Shown here: piece by piece, positions 20,190-32,506 of the stretch
How the letters are laid out: each line of letters starts with the position of its first letter
How positions within the stretch are numbered: the stretch's first letter is position 1
Assembly: GCA_949130495.1 (NCBI GenBank)
Contig: OX422215.1
Coordinates: 529,587,755 to 529,651,754 of the forward strand
DNA from: Sambucus nigra
Taxonomy: Eukaryota; Streptophyta; Magnoliopsida; Dipsacales; Adoxaceae
DNA: 64,000 nucleotides
Direction: 5' to 3'
The notes under the pieces: model-generated
Databases searched by the model: none
Seen by the model: only the letters and a program-made list of their open reading frames with translations
Told to the model about the DNA's origin: nothing
Position numbers and translations under genes: made by a program

Positions 20190-20705
20190 CGTAGGCTAAA
20201 GGTAAACAGAAATATGTTCCTAGCACAGAACATCAGTGTAGTACTACTCAGTGACCTTCCACCAAAATTTAAAGATTCGGGTGCCCTAACCATTTCGTGC
20301 ATCATGGGGAAGGACCAAATTGAGAGAGCATAAATGGATCAAGGGGCGAGTGTTAACATTCTCCCCTACTCCATCCATATACAATTAGACTTGGGGGAGC
20401 TTAAGCCCATAAAGATAACTCTCCAGTTAGCTAATCATTCTATGAAGATACCTCCGAGGATTGCTGAGGATGTGATCATCCAAGTTGACACTTTCTACTT
20501 ACTGGTGGATTTTGACATTTGGGACAAGTAACCCTCCTCTCTCTCAAGTAACCATGCTCCCATGATACTTGGCCGCCCATTCTTAACTACGTCTAATGCA
20601 CTGATTAACACACGCAACAGGAAAATGCAACTCATATTCGAGAAACTGACTCTTGAAACAAACATCTTCAACATCACCAAGTACGAAGGTGATGAAGGCA
20701 AATTA
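20190..20705 (+). pseudogene. Athila-like aspartic protease pseudogene (copy A)
   Basis: This is the retrotransposon protease region. It contains LTISCIMGK-type lead-in sequence, then MDQGASVNILPYS (20,334 onward), whose D-x-G active site and 'NxLPYS' flank are typical of Athila proteases. Then come LKPIKITLQLANHSMKIPPR and VIIQVDTFYLLVDFDIWDK. A stop stands directly before the active-site methionine (gcaTAAatg) and another at 20,529. The copy-B version (48,481-49,008) has Ser in place of the first stop and its own stop near 48,690. No RT follows. Confidence 0.75.
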
Positions 20706-22120
20706 TGAGAAATGGATCTTATGGACGAGATAGTACATGAGCTCGTTGAGAGGAATCACATGAGGGAGACATTAGGGGTGTGTTTTGTTACATAAAGGGA
20801 GAACGATAATTCTGACATTGAGCGAGAGGTAGAAGATGTGTGTTTAGTGACTGCTATTGAGAGAGTGTGGGTACACGGAGGCATGAATGAGAGAGGGAGT
20901 CTTGATGAGAGTACGAGAAAGGATTTGTAGGTCGAGCAAGAAGTGAGTTAGGGGATATGAGCCTAGAGGACTTTGAGAAAGAATTTAGGATGTTGGATGA
21001 GAGCCTCACTATTGAAGTCCAAACATTATTGGACACATTTATCCACTTAGAAGAGAATGAATGGAATGATAGGATATATTAATTCCTTCTTCGTGACCAC
21101 CCACACATGCCACTTGAGTTCTTGAATGCGATCGAGGGAAGACCTAGTGTTTTGTCTGATTTAGATCCCGACACATGCGTTTTTGAACCTCAGGGGAATC
21201 TAGGTATAACATGTCCTTCCAATTTTCATAGAGATGTTACCTTCTTGTCGGGACAAGTATGTTGCGATTCAATTGGGAACCACAAGGGTCTCACTCACGT
21301 TAGTCATCACGAACCTCAAGGTGTTCCCCTTATATATGGGGCCGGTCCCCACTTGTTTCGATTATTGGTTTACGATGCGAGGAGGAGGGAGACGAGGAGA
21401 GCATCGGATCCCATACATGGGGTCGAATGTGTTTTTACAAGGGAGAGAGAGGTCATCACACCCCCTACGTGTATGGGGTGATCCATGTGTATATTAGTGA
21501 GTAAATTTAGTTTAAGGATAGTTTAGAGGTCCGTAGAGGTCACGAGTTAGGAAAGTTTTGAACACCACGTTGGGTTTCCATGCACGGGTGTGCGCAAGCA
21601 CATTTCGAGAGTAAGGTTGAGGTGTCCCGAGTGTTTAGGGAGGCTTGATATACTTTAGAGAGAAGACGTCCAGGGTTAGAACACTTAGAATTGAAAAAAT
21701 ATGGCTTATTTGAAGTTTTAGGTAGCGAGTTTGGTCGAACCGCAGGCCGAACCGACTCGCCTACACACTCGAATCGGTTCGAATGACCTGATGACAGATT
21801 CTCTCCCAGCTGTGTTTTCCCACCAAATTCAGTCACTCTTTTCCCCTTTTCACCCGTGATCCAACACCAATGGCCCTTCATATTAGTTTATTTGTTGTGA
21901 TGTTTTTTTTCTCCTTCTTTATGTAGTTATTTTATGCTTTATCATTTCATCATTGCCAGAACTATGTAATTTATCCTTTACCGCCTTGTAATAAACTGTA
22001 GTGAAAATGAAAAATTTTCTTTTTAAATATTTGGTTGTTTTATTCTCGCACTTATTATTTTTTCTTATTTAGCTTTTAGTCCTTTTGATTGAGGACAATG
22101 AAAAAGTCTAAGTTATGGAA
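20706..22120 (+). other. Athila-like region between protease and 3' LTR, no pol
   Basis: These 1.4 kb contain only short open stretches, the longest at 21,107-21,481 (LSDLDPDTCVFEPQGNLG and onward), which I do not recognise. A full Athila element would have RT, RNase H and integrase here (over 3 kb). CGAACCGGTTCG-like palindromes lie at about 21,736-21,790. GAGGACAATG and AAGTCTAAGTTATGG mark the approach to the LTR. The polypurine GGGGGTGAGAAG seen in copy B (50,418-50,429) is missing here. Confidence 0.55.
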
Positions 22121-25050
22121 TGCATATTTCTAAAACTTTACAAATTTTTAAATGCCCTAAAATAAAAAAGTAGGAAATTTGAAAAATCCACCCCCCCCCC
22201 CCAAATGGAAAACTCTGAAAAAGTCAAATATATTTTTCTTCAAAATAAATAAAAATTGAAATTCAAAACCTTCAAAAAGGTTGCAAAATTTTGTTTAGAG
22301 TCTCAATTTGAAAATTATTAAGTATTAAGAAGAAATTGACCAAAGATGGAAATTAAACGAAAGTTGACTTAACGAATAAGTGGGAAGATTAATAAACCCG
22401 GTGAGATTTGGAGCCTATCATTATTTTTCGAGAAATTAAATCAATCCTAGTTATAATTAGCTCTATGTTCGATTCAGTTTTAATTAAGTTGCTGAAGATC
22501 TAGAATTTTTATTTTGGTCAGTTACGGGAAACGAGTGAAATGTTTTCTTGAAAAATGCTCTAAAATATCTCTAAATTAATTATAATCTCGAGACGCATAT
22601 GGTAAAATAATGAGTAATTCGAATAAATGAAGTTAGGACATTGTTTGTTACCCAAAAATAGTAGCCATAAAAACGTGTGAAAAAATATCCCTTTTTGCTA
22701 ACCCAATTGAGCCAAATAAATTTCTCAATTTCGTTTGATAACCCCAAAAGCCCATTTAGCCCGGAGTTGTGAAAATCAGAAAATTCATCTGGCAAGTCCA
22801 AATGGTGCAATAAAAAAAATATAAGAAAAATGGGCAACAAAAAAAAAGAAAAGAAAAAAAATAGAAAAAGAAAAGAAAAAGGGTAGAAGAAGAAAAGAAA
22901 AAGAGAAAAAGCCCGAAAAAGCGCCAGAGGACATAGTAAGCACAACTTTCCAACTCCGAAATTTCCTAACAATTTCTATATTTTCCAATACACCTTACAA
23001 CCAGAAAAAGTCCTAACCGAGTCCGAATAACAAAATTAATTACCACGTGGAGATCCTCAGACACGAAAAGATAATAAAAGATATTGATTAGTGTGAATTA
23101 GAACCGAAGTTTTTCGTATTCCGATGATGAGATCATTTCACCACAAAAATTTCGTATTTCAATTTTGTGTGCATGAATTTATGTTCCATTATATTTACTC
23201 TTATAAATCACGCATACCGAGAGAAATAGCCACATTCCGAGTGATTCGTTTGTGAGTGTATCCATGAGAATTGAATCTAAATGAATTTTTAGGAAGTAAC
23301 ATAATAATCAATCGATGGAAGTTAGCGGTTTAATTTTTGACTTCGCGGACACACACTACGATTTGAGACTATTGGATATAAATTTAAGATCACTATTTTT
23401 GAGGAATTTAAATTGTACAATTTTTGAGTATTTTAATTTTTTTTTCTTTGAGTCGAATAACATAGGTGTTTAATAGCTTGTTGCATACGTTAAATGCAAT
23501 CGATTGTCTGCGAAAAATGTAGTCTATCCCAATAAAGTTTTGTGAGTTCCTTAACCCATACTCTTATTCTTTTTCATTGATAGTGATGATCAAAGTTCTA
23601 AGTTAGGGGGGTTTGATTCGGTGTAAACATTTCATATTTATCCTTATAATTTAGGCATTTTTAGTATCCCGTGTAATTTAATTGAACCAAATTTATCTTA
23701 TATTCATGCTACTAACCCTATTTGTCAAGTACATCTTGTTTTGTGTATTTTTCATATGTTTTACAGGTAATTAATGCAAGTAAAAATGAAAGAGAAATCG
23801 AAACAGTGAAAGAAATCCTAAGAAAAGAGAAGTCAAGGACATTTTTGGAATTTTTCGCCCGGAACTCGGAGACGGAGCCAACTGCAAAGTCGAAGAGCTT
23901 GAAGTCACGAGAAAACTAGAAAAATGGCACCTTAATTCGGGCTACGATGAAGGAGTTACATGAATTTTAAGTCAAAAATCAAAGAAAATTGAGGGAGTCA
24001 ATGTCACCCAAACCGGGTCACCCAGAACTGGTTCAGCATACCTAAAGCATGAATTTGTGTTTAATGCTGATTTTTTCTTGAGTTGGTTTTAAGTGGGACT
24101 CTTGAAATAAATGTGTGGGGAGTTTTAGTTAGTTTTTGGAGAGAAGTTTTATGAGTTTTTTGACCTACAAAGAAAGAGGAGAAGAGGTAAGAAGATAGTT
24201 TCAATTTTGTTCATCAAGCTTACACTTTTATGGATAAATGTTATAGATTTTTATTAATAGAGTTTTTCTTTCTTCTCCCTCATTCTTGAAGTAAAATTAT
24301 TTACATGCTATGTTTATTTTATGAGATTCCAAGATTTTGATGCATGTTTAGAGATAGTTTCATTATGACTTCGATTACATGCAACGTAGATATTACGCAT
24401 TCTAATAATTACACCATGTCTGACTAGTTTTATAGAGGGTTAGGGTATATGAACCCAAACTAGGTAATGAGTTGGGTATAAAATTGAATAAAAATACGGA
24501 GATAACTTGAAGACTTGAGTTTTTGTCAAAACACATATTATAGATATCTTAACCTCGTTTTCCCTAGGTAACTGATGTATTTGAGAGTATAATATGCGCA
24601 ACAACAATCTAATCATTCATGTTAAATTTATTACATATGAATTATTGTGCGGAGTTCAATCCTTATATAGTTGATTGTTTGAAATGTTTAACGCTTTCGA
24701 TGAATTATTAATATAATTTTTAACCTTTTATATCCAACGAATGTATCGACGACGTGAGGGAATGTACTTCAATCCTATTTTCCCATAAAACTAGTTTATT
24801 GTCATCGCATGCACAGTTAATTCATTAGTTGAATTAGTTTTCTTTAGTTAATTACAAGATCTCAAAACAATCATCTTTTCCTTCTTTTCATTAGTCAAAC
24901 ATAATATTTTTCATCTTTCCTATTCGTAGTAACATCTTATGTCCTATTCCCTGTGTTCGATACCACACTTTCTTGAATTATTAGTTACGTAATCGGCTTA
25001 CACTTGAGCCGATATAATTACGAACTAAAGACACTTTTAAAGTCCCTTCA
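22121..25050 (+). repeat. Athila-like 3' LTR (copy A)
   Basis: The LTR starts TGCATATTTC directly after the GAGGACAATG and AAGTCTAAG signature. It ends ...AAAGTCCCTTCA at 25,050, matching the 5' LTR tail at 10,571-10,645. At about 2.9 kb it is long for this group. It includes an A/G-rich tract (22,815-22,920). In copy B the LTR (50,429-51,880) is cut by the LARD-like element. Confidence 0.65.
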
Positions 25051-25075
25051 TGAAGAACAATAAATTGAGGGAGAT

Positions 25076-25879
25076 GTGAGTGAGGGTGAAGAAGAGGATA
25101 CGAAAGATTTGCAAGCTGCATTCAATGAATTGTATGCAAAAACTTTGAAGATCATTATGGAAAATTTGAAGTTAGAATCTAAGTTGAAGGAATGTGCCAT
25201 AGATAATAATAATGATGCTTTAATTAAGGATCTTAGGGAACGTGAGAATATTCTTCGAGATAAGCTAGGGTATGTCGAGGGAGAGAGAGATAGTTTGTGA
25301 GGTTTGATGGAGGCTATGTAAAATGAGGTTTAATAGTTTGAGGAGTCTAGGCATTTGCTCGAGTCTAGGATTTGTGAGCTTGAGGAGAGATTGAGAGATT
25401 CAAGTAAGGTAAAGTTTAATTTGGAGTCTAGTTCAGAAAATCTAGATAAGATGTTAGTCACCGTCCAAATCAAGGATGATCGGTGTGGTATTGGCTTCAA
25501 TGATCATGTTGCACCCATTCCCAAAGCCAAAATCATGCATGCGATAGATCCACCTAGGAACATTAGGAAAGAGATACCAAGGAAGTTTAGGATAGAGCCA
25601 CCTAGAAATATTAGTATTGGACCACCTTTATGTAACACTCACTACCATATCTACACTTACACTCATTGCAATATGCAAAGTAATCTTCGGCGATTCTGTT
25701 ACAAACTTCAAAATGTTCCTAGTAAGTTTAATAATAGACTCACTTTGATTCCCAAAATCCCCATGCGTCATAACACATCTATTTGGGTTAGGAAATTGGA
25801 CTTAGAGGCTTTTGGACTTTTACTTCATGACTCTCATTTGATTGCACGTGATTCTCCTTGTGTTGGATCTTTTGGTTGA
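25076..25879 (+). pseudogene. Copia-3 gag C-terminal remnant
   Basis: Two open stretches (25,076-25,300 and 25,355-25,879) are separated by stops. The first encodes a coiled-coil region (DLQAAFNELYAKTLKI; LRERENILRDKLGYVEGERD). The second continues as LESRICELEERLRDSSKV, then a decayed knuckle region (CNMQSNLRRFCYKLQNVPSK) and the tail WVRKLDLEAFGLLLHDSHLI. The tail is shared with the minus-strand remnant at 8,879-9,278. A cysteine of the knuckle appears lost (HIYTYTHCNMQ). Copy B keeps 58,145-58,573. Confidence 0.65.
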
Positions 25880-27536
25880 TCGTGTTAGTTATTTCTCATA
25901 CGCTAGTTATGCTTCATGATATATCTTTGCTAGTGTTATGGCATGTGTACTTTTTATATTATATTTTTCTTTTATTGAGGCTTATTTGAAAAAATATAAA
26001 AATATTTTTGGTTTTATATATTTTTTTTAAAATACAAAAAGATTTTGTTTTTGAAAAATATTTTGAAAAGTTCAAAGAAATTTTTGGTTTTGGTATATTT
26101 TAGTTTTACACATTTTGTATGGCATATTGGTGTGTTTGAATTCATTTCATTCTGTACTTTCCATGCAGCTAGGACATTTGGTTATGACTTTGGATGCTTA
26201 GATTGTTCTTAACCATGTTTATGGAGTTGTTTCGACATTGATTTTCTTTATGGATTCGACTTTGTATTTGCCCCCGCACACACATGCATGAGCTTATTGG
26301 ATTTTGAATTCATAATGTACATTTGAGCTTCGTGAGATGTTCTCCTATCAATCTTGTCATCTACATATTTATTTGACTATGGAGGATTTGTTCATGTAAG
26401 AAGCTTTGCCCGTGAGGATTTTGTTTTTTTTTGAAAATATGATGCGTGCACGGTAAAGGGTTGCGAGAGAATAATAATCTCGTCGTGAAATCCACCGTTT
26501 AAAAGAGCCCGAAAAAACCAAGATAATCAAAAGACTAACATGCCAAAAAGGGACAATTAGTTTTGTTTGATGTATTCATTCAAAAGAAAAGAAAAGATAT
26601 ATTTTGAGGGAGTTTGGATTGAATATCAAAGGGTTTACACAATGAAAATGTATCATAGTTAAGCTTATTTTGTCATGACGCCACTGATTTGTAGAATCAA
26701 TAAAATTCTAGGCTTGTGTGCATTGTGCTTGTTTTGTTCATTAAGTTCAACTATATTAGTCACTTGAGTCTAAAGCTTAGTTTGATAAAGTTTTGCGGTC
26801 AATTATAAATTCTTGAGCATATTTGAATGGTTGGGTTATAATTCTTTTGTTTTTAGTTCACGCCCATTCATTCCATTCCATACGTTTGGACACATCGATA
26901 CTATGCTAGTGTGTAAAGCTTGTGTGTTTTATGGTCTTTTATACCTATATATGTGTGCCAAATTTACTTAGATATATTTTTCATATATTTTATATGGTAT
27001 GTTTGTTGTATTTGTGAAATTTGCATTTTTTTTAAAATTGAAAAATTCTAAAAATAGTTGGTTGTGATTGCTTTTGAGTTTATCCTTACTTGAGTTTAAT
27101 TGATATATATTTGATATACTTGTCATGACACTTTGTATTTAGTTGTGCTTATTATTTTCCTTGTGTATTTTGGACAAATAAATGGGGAGAAAGAATTATG
27201 AGTTACGGGGGAGTGTGAATTTGAATTATGGGGGAGACTCGAGAATTGATTTACTTGATTTGATTTATGTTTATCTCATTTCAAACTCGATACTTCACGA
27301 AGGTATTTGGTTTGTTAATTGTGTGTAGGACTTTGATGATCATTTGGAAAGCACATTAAAGAAGCACAAGGATAGCAAAGAGATTTCCAGATTTCAATGT
27401 TGAAGATTTTGAAGAGAATTTGAAGACTTGCATATTTAGTATCTTTACGGTTTTTGGGTTGCATGTGAGGGTATTATATTTGTATAGGATTTTTGTATTG
27501 ATAATTCAAATTATTTTATTTTGTACCGGCATAGAC
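25880..27536. other. Non-coding region between Copia-3 gag and polypurine tract
   Basis: AT-rich sequence with no gene that I can support. It is equivalent in length and position to the gag-PPT gap of Copia-2, and the same in copy B (58,574-60,221). Confidence 0.6.
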
Positions 27537-27549
27537 ATAGGGGGAGATT

Positions 27550-28390
27550 TGAAAGGACATATTTTCAATAGTCCCGAGGTTACACTGTGTATGTCGTATA
27601 CCGCTACAACTGTCGAAGCAAGTTCACGATCATTTGTCCAAGAAGGCAGATCCGAATATCAAGTTTCTTCAACAACAGACATCTAGAAGATTGATTTTGG
27701 TAAGGAATGTGTTTAAGTTTAGTAAATGCTTTACTTTAGTATTGGGATATTTTTCGATTTTTTTTTAATCAAAATGAGGCAATTTTTCTAAGTCAAAATA
27801 ATTTTTGGAAGACCTGTAGGCGAGCTTTTTAAAAAAAAACTGCTCATGTCGTTCAAACGAAATAGGCCTGTCATTCAAACTCCCAAAACATTTAGTTTTT
27901 TATTCACCAAAGCAACCCAATTTTTTGTGAATAATTAGTGCAACCCAAAAACTTTTGTGGAAGTTTATCTTTATAGAGTGCCATTTTTACTGCTGGATTG
28001 GTAGTTCTCGTGGAAGATGATTGCAGACGACTACGGTCATTGGGGATACTCGAGGCAATTCACTGTTGAAGGAAGAGTTGCAGTTCTTGAGGTTCTTGTG
28101 GTAATCTTTGTTGATTTTAGGTTGCGATCTATGTAGGTTTTCTGCAGAAAATTCATTGCAGATTTCTCTATGTAATTATAAGTTGAGATTTTCATTATAT
28201 AGTGAAATAAAAGTTTTTACCCGAAAGGGATTTTTTCCTAAAATTGTGCTTTTCCCGACATGCTTTATTTACTTAATGATTTGAATCATTTAGATGCATG
28301 TTTGGGGTTTAAGAAGATAAAATTGGTTTAAATAAATTGATTCTCATACTTGTTGTATAATAAATTTGGAAAAAGGTTGTCTTTTGATAA
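27550..28390 (+). repeat. Copia-3 3' LTR
   Basis: TGAAAGGACATATT follows the GGGGGAGATT polypurine tract. It contains GTCGTTCAAACGA and related dyads near 27,848-27,875, like Copia-1. The right boundary is uncertain. Confidence 0.55.
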
Positions 28391-29472
28391 AACACACACA
28401 AAATGGCATTATCAATAACCTTATTAATGTTAGATTATTGTTTTACTTTTCTAATGGCATTGGTATGTTGTTTGGTTCCGAAGTAATATAAATGTTTGTA
28501 TTTTTTTACCGCCTCTATTTCTATTTATATAGCATATCTCCATTTCTTAGTATTAGATATATTATATGTTGGAATTTATGGTAATTATTTAAGTTGATGA
28601 AATTAGATTTTGTTCAACTTTAGGGTTAATTTAATATGGGATCTGCACGTCTTTTGAGATGGTTTGAAGGTATAACCCATTATCCTTCGTGAGGAGTATA
28701 ACGTGGTATGCTCATATGTATAAAACTATAAATTAATAAATGAGAAATTCTAGTATAATGTACCCACTTGGAACCTAGTATTTGGTTAAAGTCTTATTTT
28801 AAAGCTCTTTTTACACATAGGAAGAATGTGAAAAAAGGGTGTAGTATATTATAATCCATCTTGGCTTAAAAGCTTGGTGCCCCTAGGATATCCCAACTCT
28901 CTGAAGAAGGGAGGACCTACATAGGCTCGAATTAACTTCCAAACCCACCTACTCTGGCTCAACAGGTGATTGGGTCATGGGCCATGGTTTGGGCAAAGTA
29001 TTAACTTTGGGGGCTAAATTTTATTGGACTTTTAATTTAATTTTTGGGTTTTATTTTCTAGCCTAATTTATTACTTCTGTTTTTAATTATTTTATCTCGC
29101 CGGTTATGGTTGTTGAGATGTTTTATTTTAATAGTTTTATCCCAATAATTGTGACTATTGGAATATTTTCCAACCGTTCTTAACCACCAATTATTTATTA
29201 TAAATGGGTGGCTTTACTTTCATTTTTAATTATTAGTTTTTCTGACAACTTTTGTTTGCGGTTGTCTCATTTTTTATGTCCAAAAGTAGAGTTTTTTCCA
29301 TTTTTGGTTCGCCGGAAGACTTGTAACTTTGAGTGTTACTATTGTATGTTGTGAGTGTTGTATTGTTGGAGATCTTTGTCATTGAGTCCGCAGAGCACCA
29401 ACGTGAGGCAAATATTATCTTAAGGTGAGAGTGTCCAACACTTACCTTAATCAAATATCATCTTAAGGTCAG
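28391..29472. other. Probable LTR/5' leader of a decayed copia element
   Basis: No gene is seen. A TATA-like TTATAAATGGG lies at about 29,198-29,208, and a U-rich leader follows. The sequence then joins RT-like sequence abruptly (AAGGTCAGAGTG then AACTTCCACC). This looks like an internal deletion that removed gag, protease and integrase. The same structure occurs in copy B (61,091-62,148). Confidence 0.4.
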
Positions 29473-30370
29473 AGTGAACTTCCACCAGGAAGTAAACCTC
29501 TTGGATGCAAGTGGATATTCAAGAGAAATTTGAAAGTTAATGCTAAATTGAAAAATACAAAACTAGATTTGTAGCTAATGACTATAAGTAAATGGAAGGA
29601 TTTGATTATTTTGATACTTACTCATCTGTTATGAGAATAATATCCATTCGAATGTTAATAGCTATTGCATCATTACATAATCTTAAGATGTGTCAAATGA
29701 ATGTGAAATCACCATCTTAAATGGTGAGTTAAATGAAGAGAAACATACGTAACAACCACAAGAGTTAAAAGTTCCATAAAAAGAAAGGAAGTGTGTAGAC
29801 CTTTTAAATCCATTTATGGATTAAAACAAGCATCTAAACAATGGCATGGAAAATCTCACAACTCAATAACGTAAAATGGATTAAAAATTAATGAGTCTAA
29901 TAAATGTGTTTACATTAAAAACACTACAAGTGATTATGTCATTGTTTGTCTTTATGTAGATCATATGCTTACTATTGGAAATAATAAAGATATCACTAAG
30001 TCTACTAAGAGAATCTTGTCTAACTAATTGGATTTGAAAGATATGGGTATTGTTGATGTTATATTAGGAATTAAAATTTATAAAACATGAGATAGACTCT
30101 AATTATATTGAAGAGATAATTGATAAGTTTGGTAAATGTAGTGATAACATTCTATAACACCTATTTATCCAAATATTCATTTATATAAAAATACTGTAAT
30201 TGGTATATCTCAATTGCAATACTCTCGAATCATCAGTATTTAATGTACTCGGCAAGATATTACTTACTCCGAATGAGTAGGTATACAAGTAATCCCGGTG
30301 AAGACCATTGGAAAGCATAATAAGGTTTATTCGATATCAAAGATATATCATTAATAATGTATTTAACTAC
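29473..30370 (+). pseudogene. Ty1/copia reverse transcriptase-RNase H pseudogene (copy A)
   Basis: Conceptual translation across stops and shifts gives the copia RT blocks: KWIFKRNLKVN, then SIYGLKQASKQWH, then VIVCLYVDHMLTIGNN, then LDLKDMGIVDVILGIKI. An RNase-H-side block follows (RYTSNPGEDHWKA, about 30,280-30,320). The catalytic YVDD reads YVDH. There are many in-frame stops, so no product is expected. Copy B (62,150-63,055) has the same YVDH change, so the damage came before the duplication. Confidence 0.8.
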
Positions 30371-32100
30371 ATCAAATATATATATATATATATTCTTTTT
30401 GTATATACTATATATACAAAAATGGCTAATCTTTTCTTATTGTCATTCTGAAAAGAAAATTTTAATCAATGAAAATAAATGTGGAAGGTATTGTAAAGAT
30501 TTAAAGGAATCACCCAATGCAAATTTGACTTATATAGTAACTTTACTTAATAAATATTTTTTTCTTGAGTTTATTTATTACATGTGTGTATTACAATCTT
30601 GCACATGATATTTAAAGAAAATATGGGATGGTATATATTAACATTATTGCATTTGTACAAAAAATTTAATAGTTTATACTTGCTTCAAATATTGATTAAT
30701 CCAACTACATTATTTTTTTTATTCTTGCAAAAGATCAGATGAAAAATCTTTTCTAGACATGATTGAAAACTATATACCGGGTATTAATATAACTCTTTCT
30801 GTAAGCATTCTTCTAACTCTTTGATCCTCTTAATTCATATCAATGTAGATATGTTTGATTTATATGTGTTTGACCAAATTTTTAGGAGAATTTATTTTTT
30901 AATTTTTAGGCAAAATTTTATCTTCTACACCAACCATTCATAAATGTCGTCTATATGATCGTAAGCATGGCATTTAAACAATTGCAAATACATGTTAAAA
31001 GAAGATCTACAAACAACTCATGCATCGCTCGGATCTAAAATCTAATTTATGTATAAATGGTGTCTCTTGGTGTTGCTTTGCCACGTGATTTAAAACTCTA
31101 TGTGCAATTAAGAGAAAATACACTCACCCTTATTAGGCTCAACCCCAATCACATGCCACCCTCCATCTGACTCCAAAATGCAAACTCCTCTTCACCTTCC
31201 ATCAAATTTGGTAAACATTTTCGTTTGCACTTTTTTGTATTGGGAAAGACATGTGATACATTTGAACCACTTCAAATTCTCAATTTTCGGACACTCATTA
31301 TAGAACATGCATATTTTAAGTAATAGGGCACAACATATCTATATAACAATGTAGGCTATATATTTCAAAGTGTAATAAAACCATGCTTAGGAACTTAAAT
31401 TAATGCTCAGTGATGTTTTTTTTAAAATTTTAGTTTCTATGCATAGCTTTACTACAAGAGTTGTATTACTTTATGGAGGTGATATCTATTTATATGGTTC
31501 AAATAATTTAGCATTGCAGGCGTGATGAGTGTTTTGCACCAAATCAGTATTATCCAAGGATTTTAAATTGTCTGCGCATTGAGCCTAGTATTAAATATTA
31601 ATTGGATCCGCCTAAAACATCTTCGCATAAATGATAGAGAGATATTTGTGTCCTAAAAATAGGTCATTCTCTGTGTCAATGTGTCATTATTTCAGATCCC
31701 CGGGTTGAAGCGGAAACAGGAGCAATGATACATCGGCCTGGATAAAATAAATAGAAAAAACAATGTTAGGAAGACATTTTGTCATTGTCACATTGGTTGA
31801 TGAGTGGATCAAATGAGTTCCATTAAAATCATATTAAAAAACATCACCCAATGTGGCGAAGACTCATCACAGGTTGACCCACAATATTTTTGAAACACTT
31901 TCCAGAAAATTGTAAATGCCCCATAAAATTAAAAAAATGACTTGTAAAATGAGAATATGAGGAGAAAAATTATTCAAAAAAATTCTGAACAACTAATGTC
32001 AGAAAACATATGAAATCTTCACACAAATATGTATTCAAATCTATATGGTTAATAGGAATGAAAAAAAAACTTTATGGTTAATAAATTGACCCAATTCCTT
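30371..32100. other. AT-rich region, no supported gene
   Basis: A TA-repeat patch lies at 30,377-30,392. Nothing convincing is coding. At about 31,110-31,260 on the minus strand a short stretch ends in a good splice donor (AAG/GTGAGT at about 31,118), but stops interrupt it in every frame I tried. The 3' exon(s) of the DUO1-like gene would be expected in or beyond this stretch. I could not locate them. Confidence 0.5.
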
Positions 32101-32102
32101 AC

Positions 32103-32437
32103 CTCAGTAGACGGTGGTGGTGGCGACGGCAAAATCCTTGAAAACCTCCTTTGTCTATTATGCCAAAAATTCTTCACATCATTATCCGTCCTTCCGGGCA
32201 AATACGTCGCAATCCGCGACCATTTATTTCCAAACTTCACTTGAAGATCAATCACCACCCTCTCCTCCTCTGCTGAAAACTTCACCCGATTGCTTTGAAG
32301 TAAATAAAAGAAAAAAAAACATCATATGCATTTTCAACAAATGTACACATGCACAAACTAAAATCAAGAAAACCCAGGGACGAAACCAGGATTTAATCTT
32401 TGGAGGGGGGGGGGGGCAAAAGTTTACAAAATAAAAA

Positions 32438-32506
<69 letters not shown>

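Larger units (their letters stand above)
10571..25050 (+). mobile_element. Athila-like Ty3 element, gag-protease only, interrupted by the EPRV (copy A)
   Basis: The 5' LTR survives only as a tail (10,571-10,645) ending CTTTTAAAGTCGCGTCA. This matches the 3' LTR end (about 25,030-25,050). A PBS of the Athila type follows at about 10,652, then gag (11,022-11,154 continued at 18,671-18,917), a gag C-terminal region (19,527-20,102) and a protease (about 20,190-20,705). The 3' LTR is 22,121-25,050. Only about 1.4 kb separates protease and LTR, so RT, RNase H and integrase are absent. The EPRV (11,155-18,668) splits gag. Confidence 0.75.
25051..28390 (+). mobile_element. Plus-strand copia derivative 'Copia-3', gag-only (copy A)
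   Basis: Gag remnants (25,076-25,879) are followed by 1.6 kb with no coding potential, then a polypurine tract (ATAGGGGGAGATT, 27,537-27,549) and an LTR starting TGAAAGGACATATT at 27,550. The 5' part is missing where the Athila-like LTR abuts. The LTR end near 28,390 is an estimate. The gag tail is related to Copia-1, which lies in the opposite orientation. Copy B equivalent: 58,121 to about 61,090. Confidence 0.65.

Noticed and set aside
22580..22988. Minus-strand open frames rich in Phe, Leu and Ser (also 50,903-51,302)
   Set aside because: They are translations of an A/G-rich tract inside the Athila-like LTR, with no domain and no support as genes.
29233..29454. Minus-strand ORF shared by both copies (61,899-62,126)
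   Set aside because: It lies antisense to the copia LTR/leader region. Its conservation reflects the duplication, not selection.
32395..32420. Poly-G run at 32,403 as an LTR polypurine tract
   Set aside because: No LTR ends or PBS are associated. It lies just inside the inverted end of the DNA-transposon-like insert.
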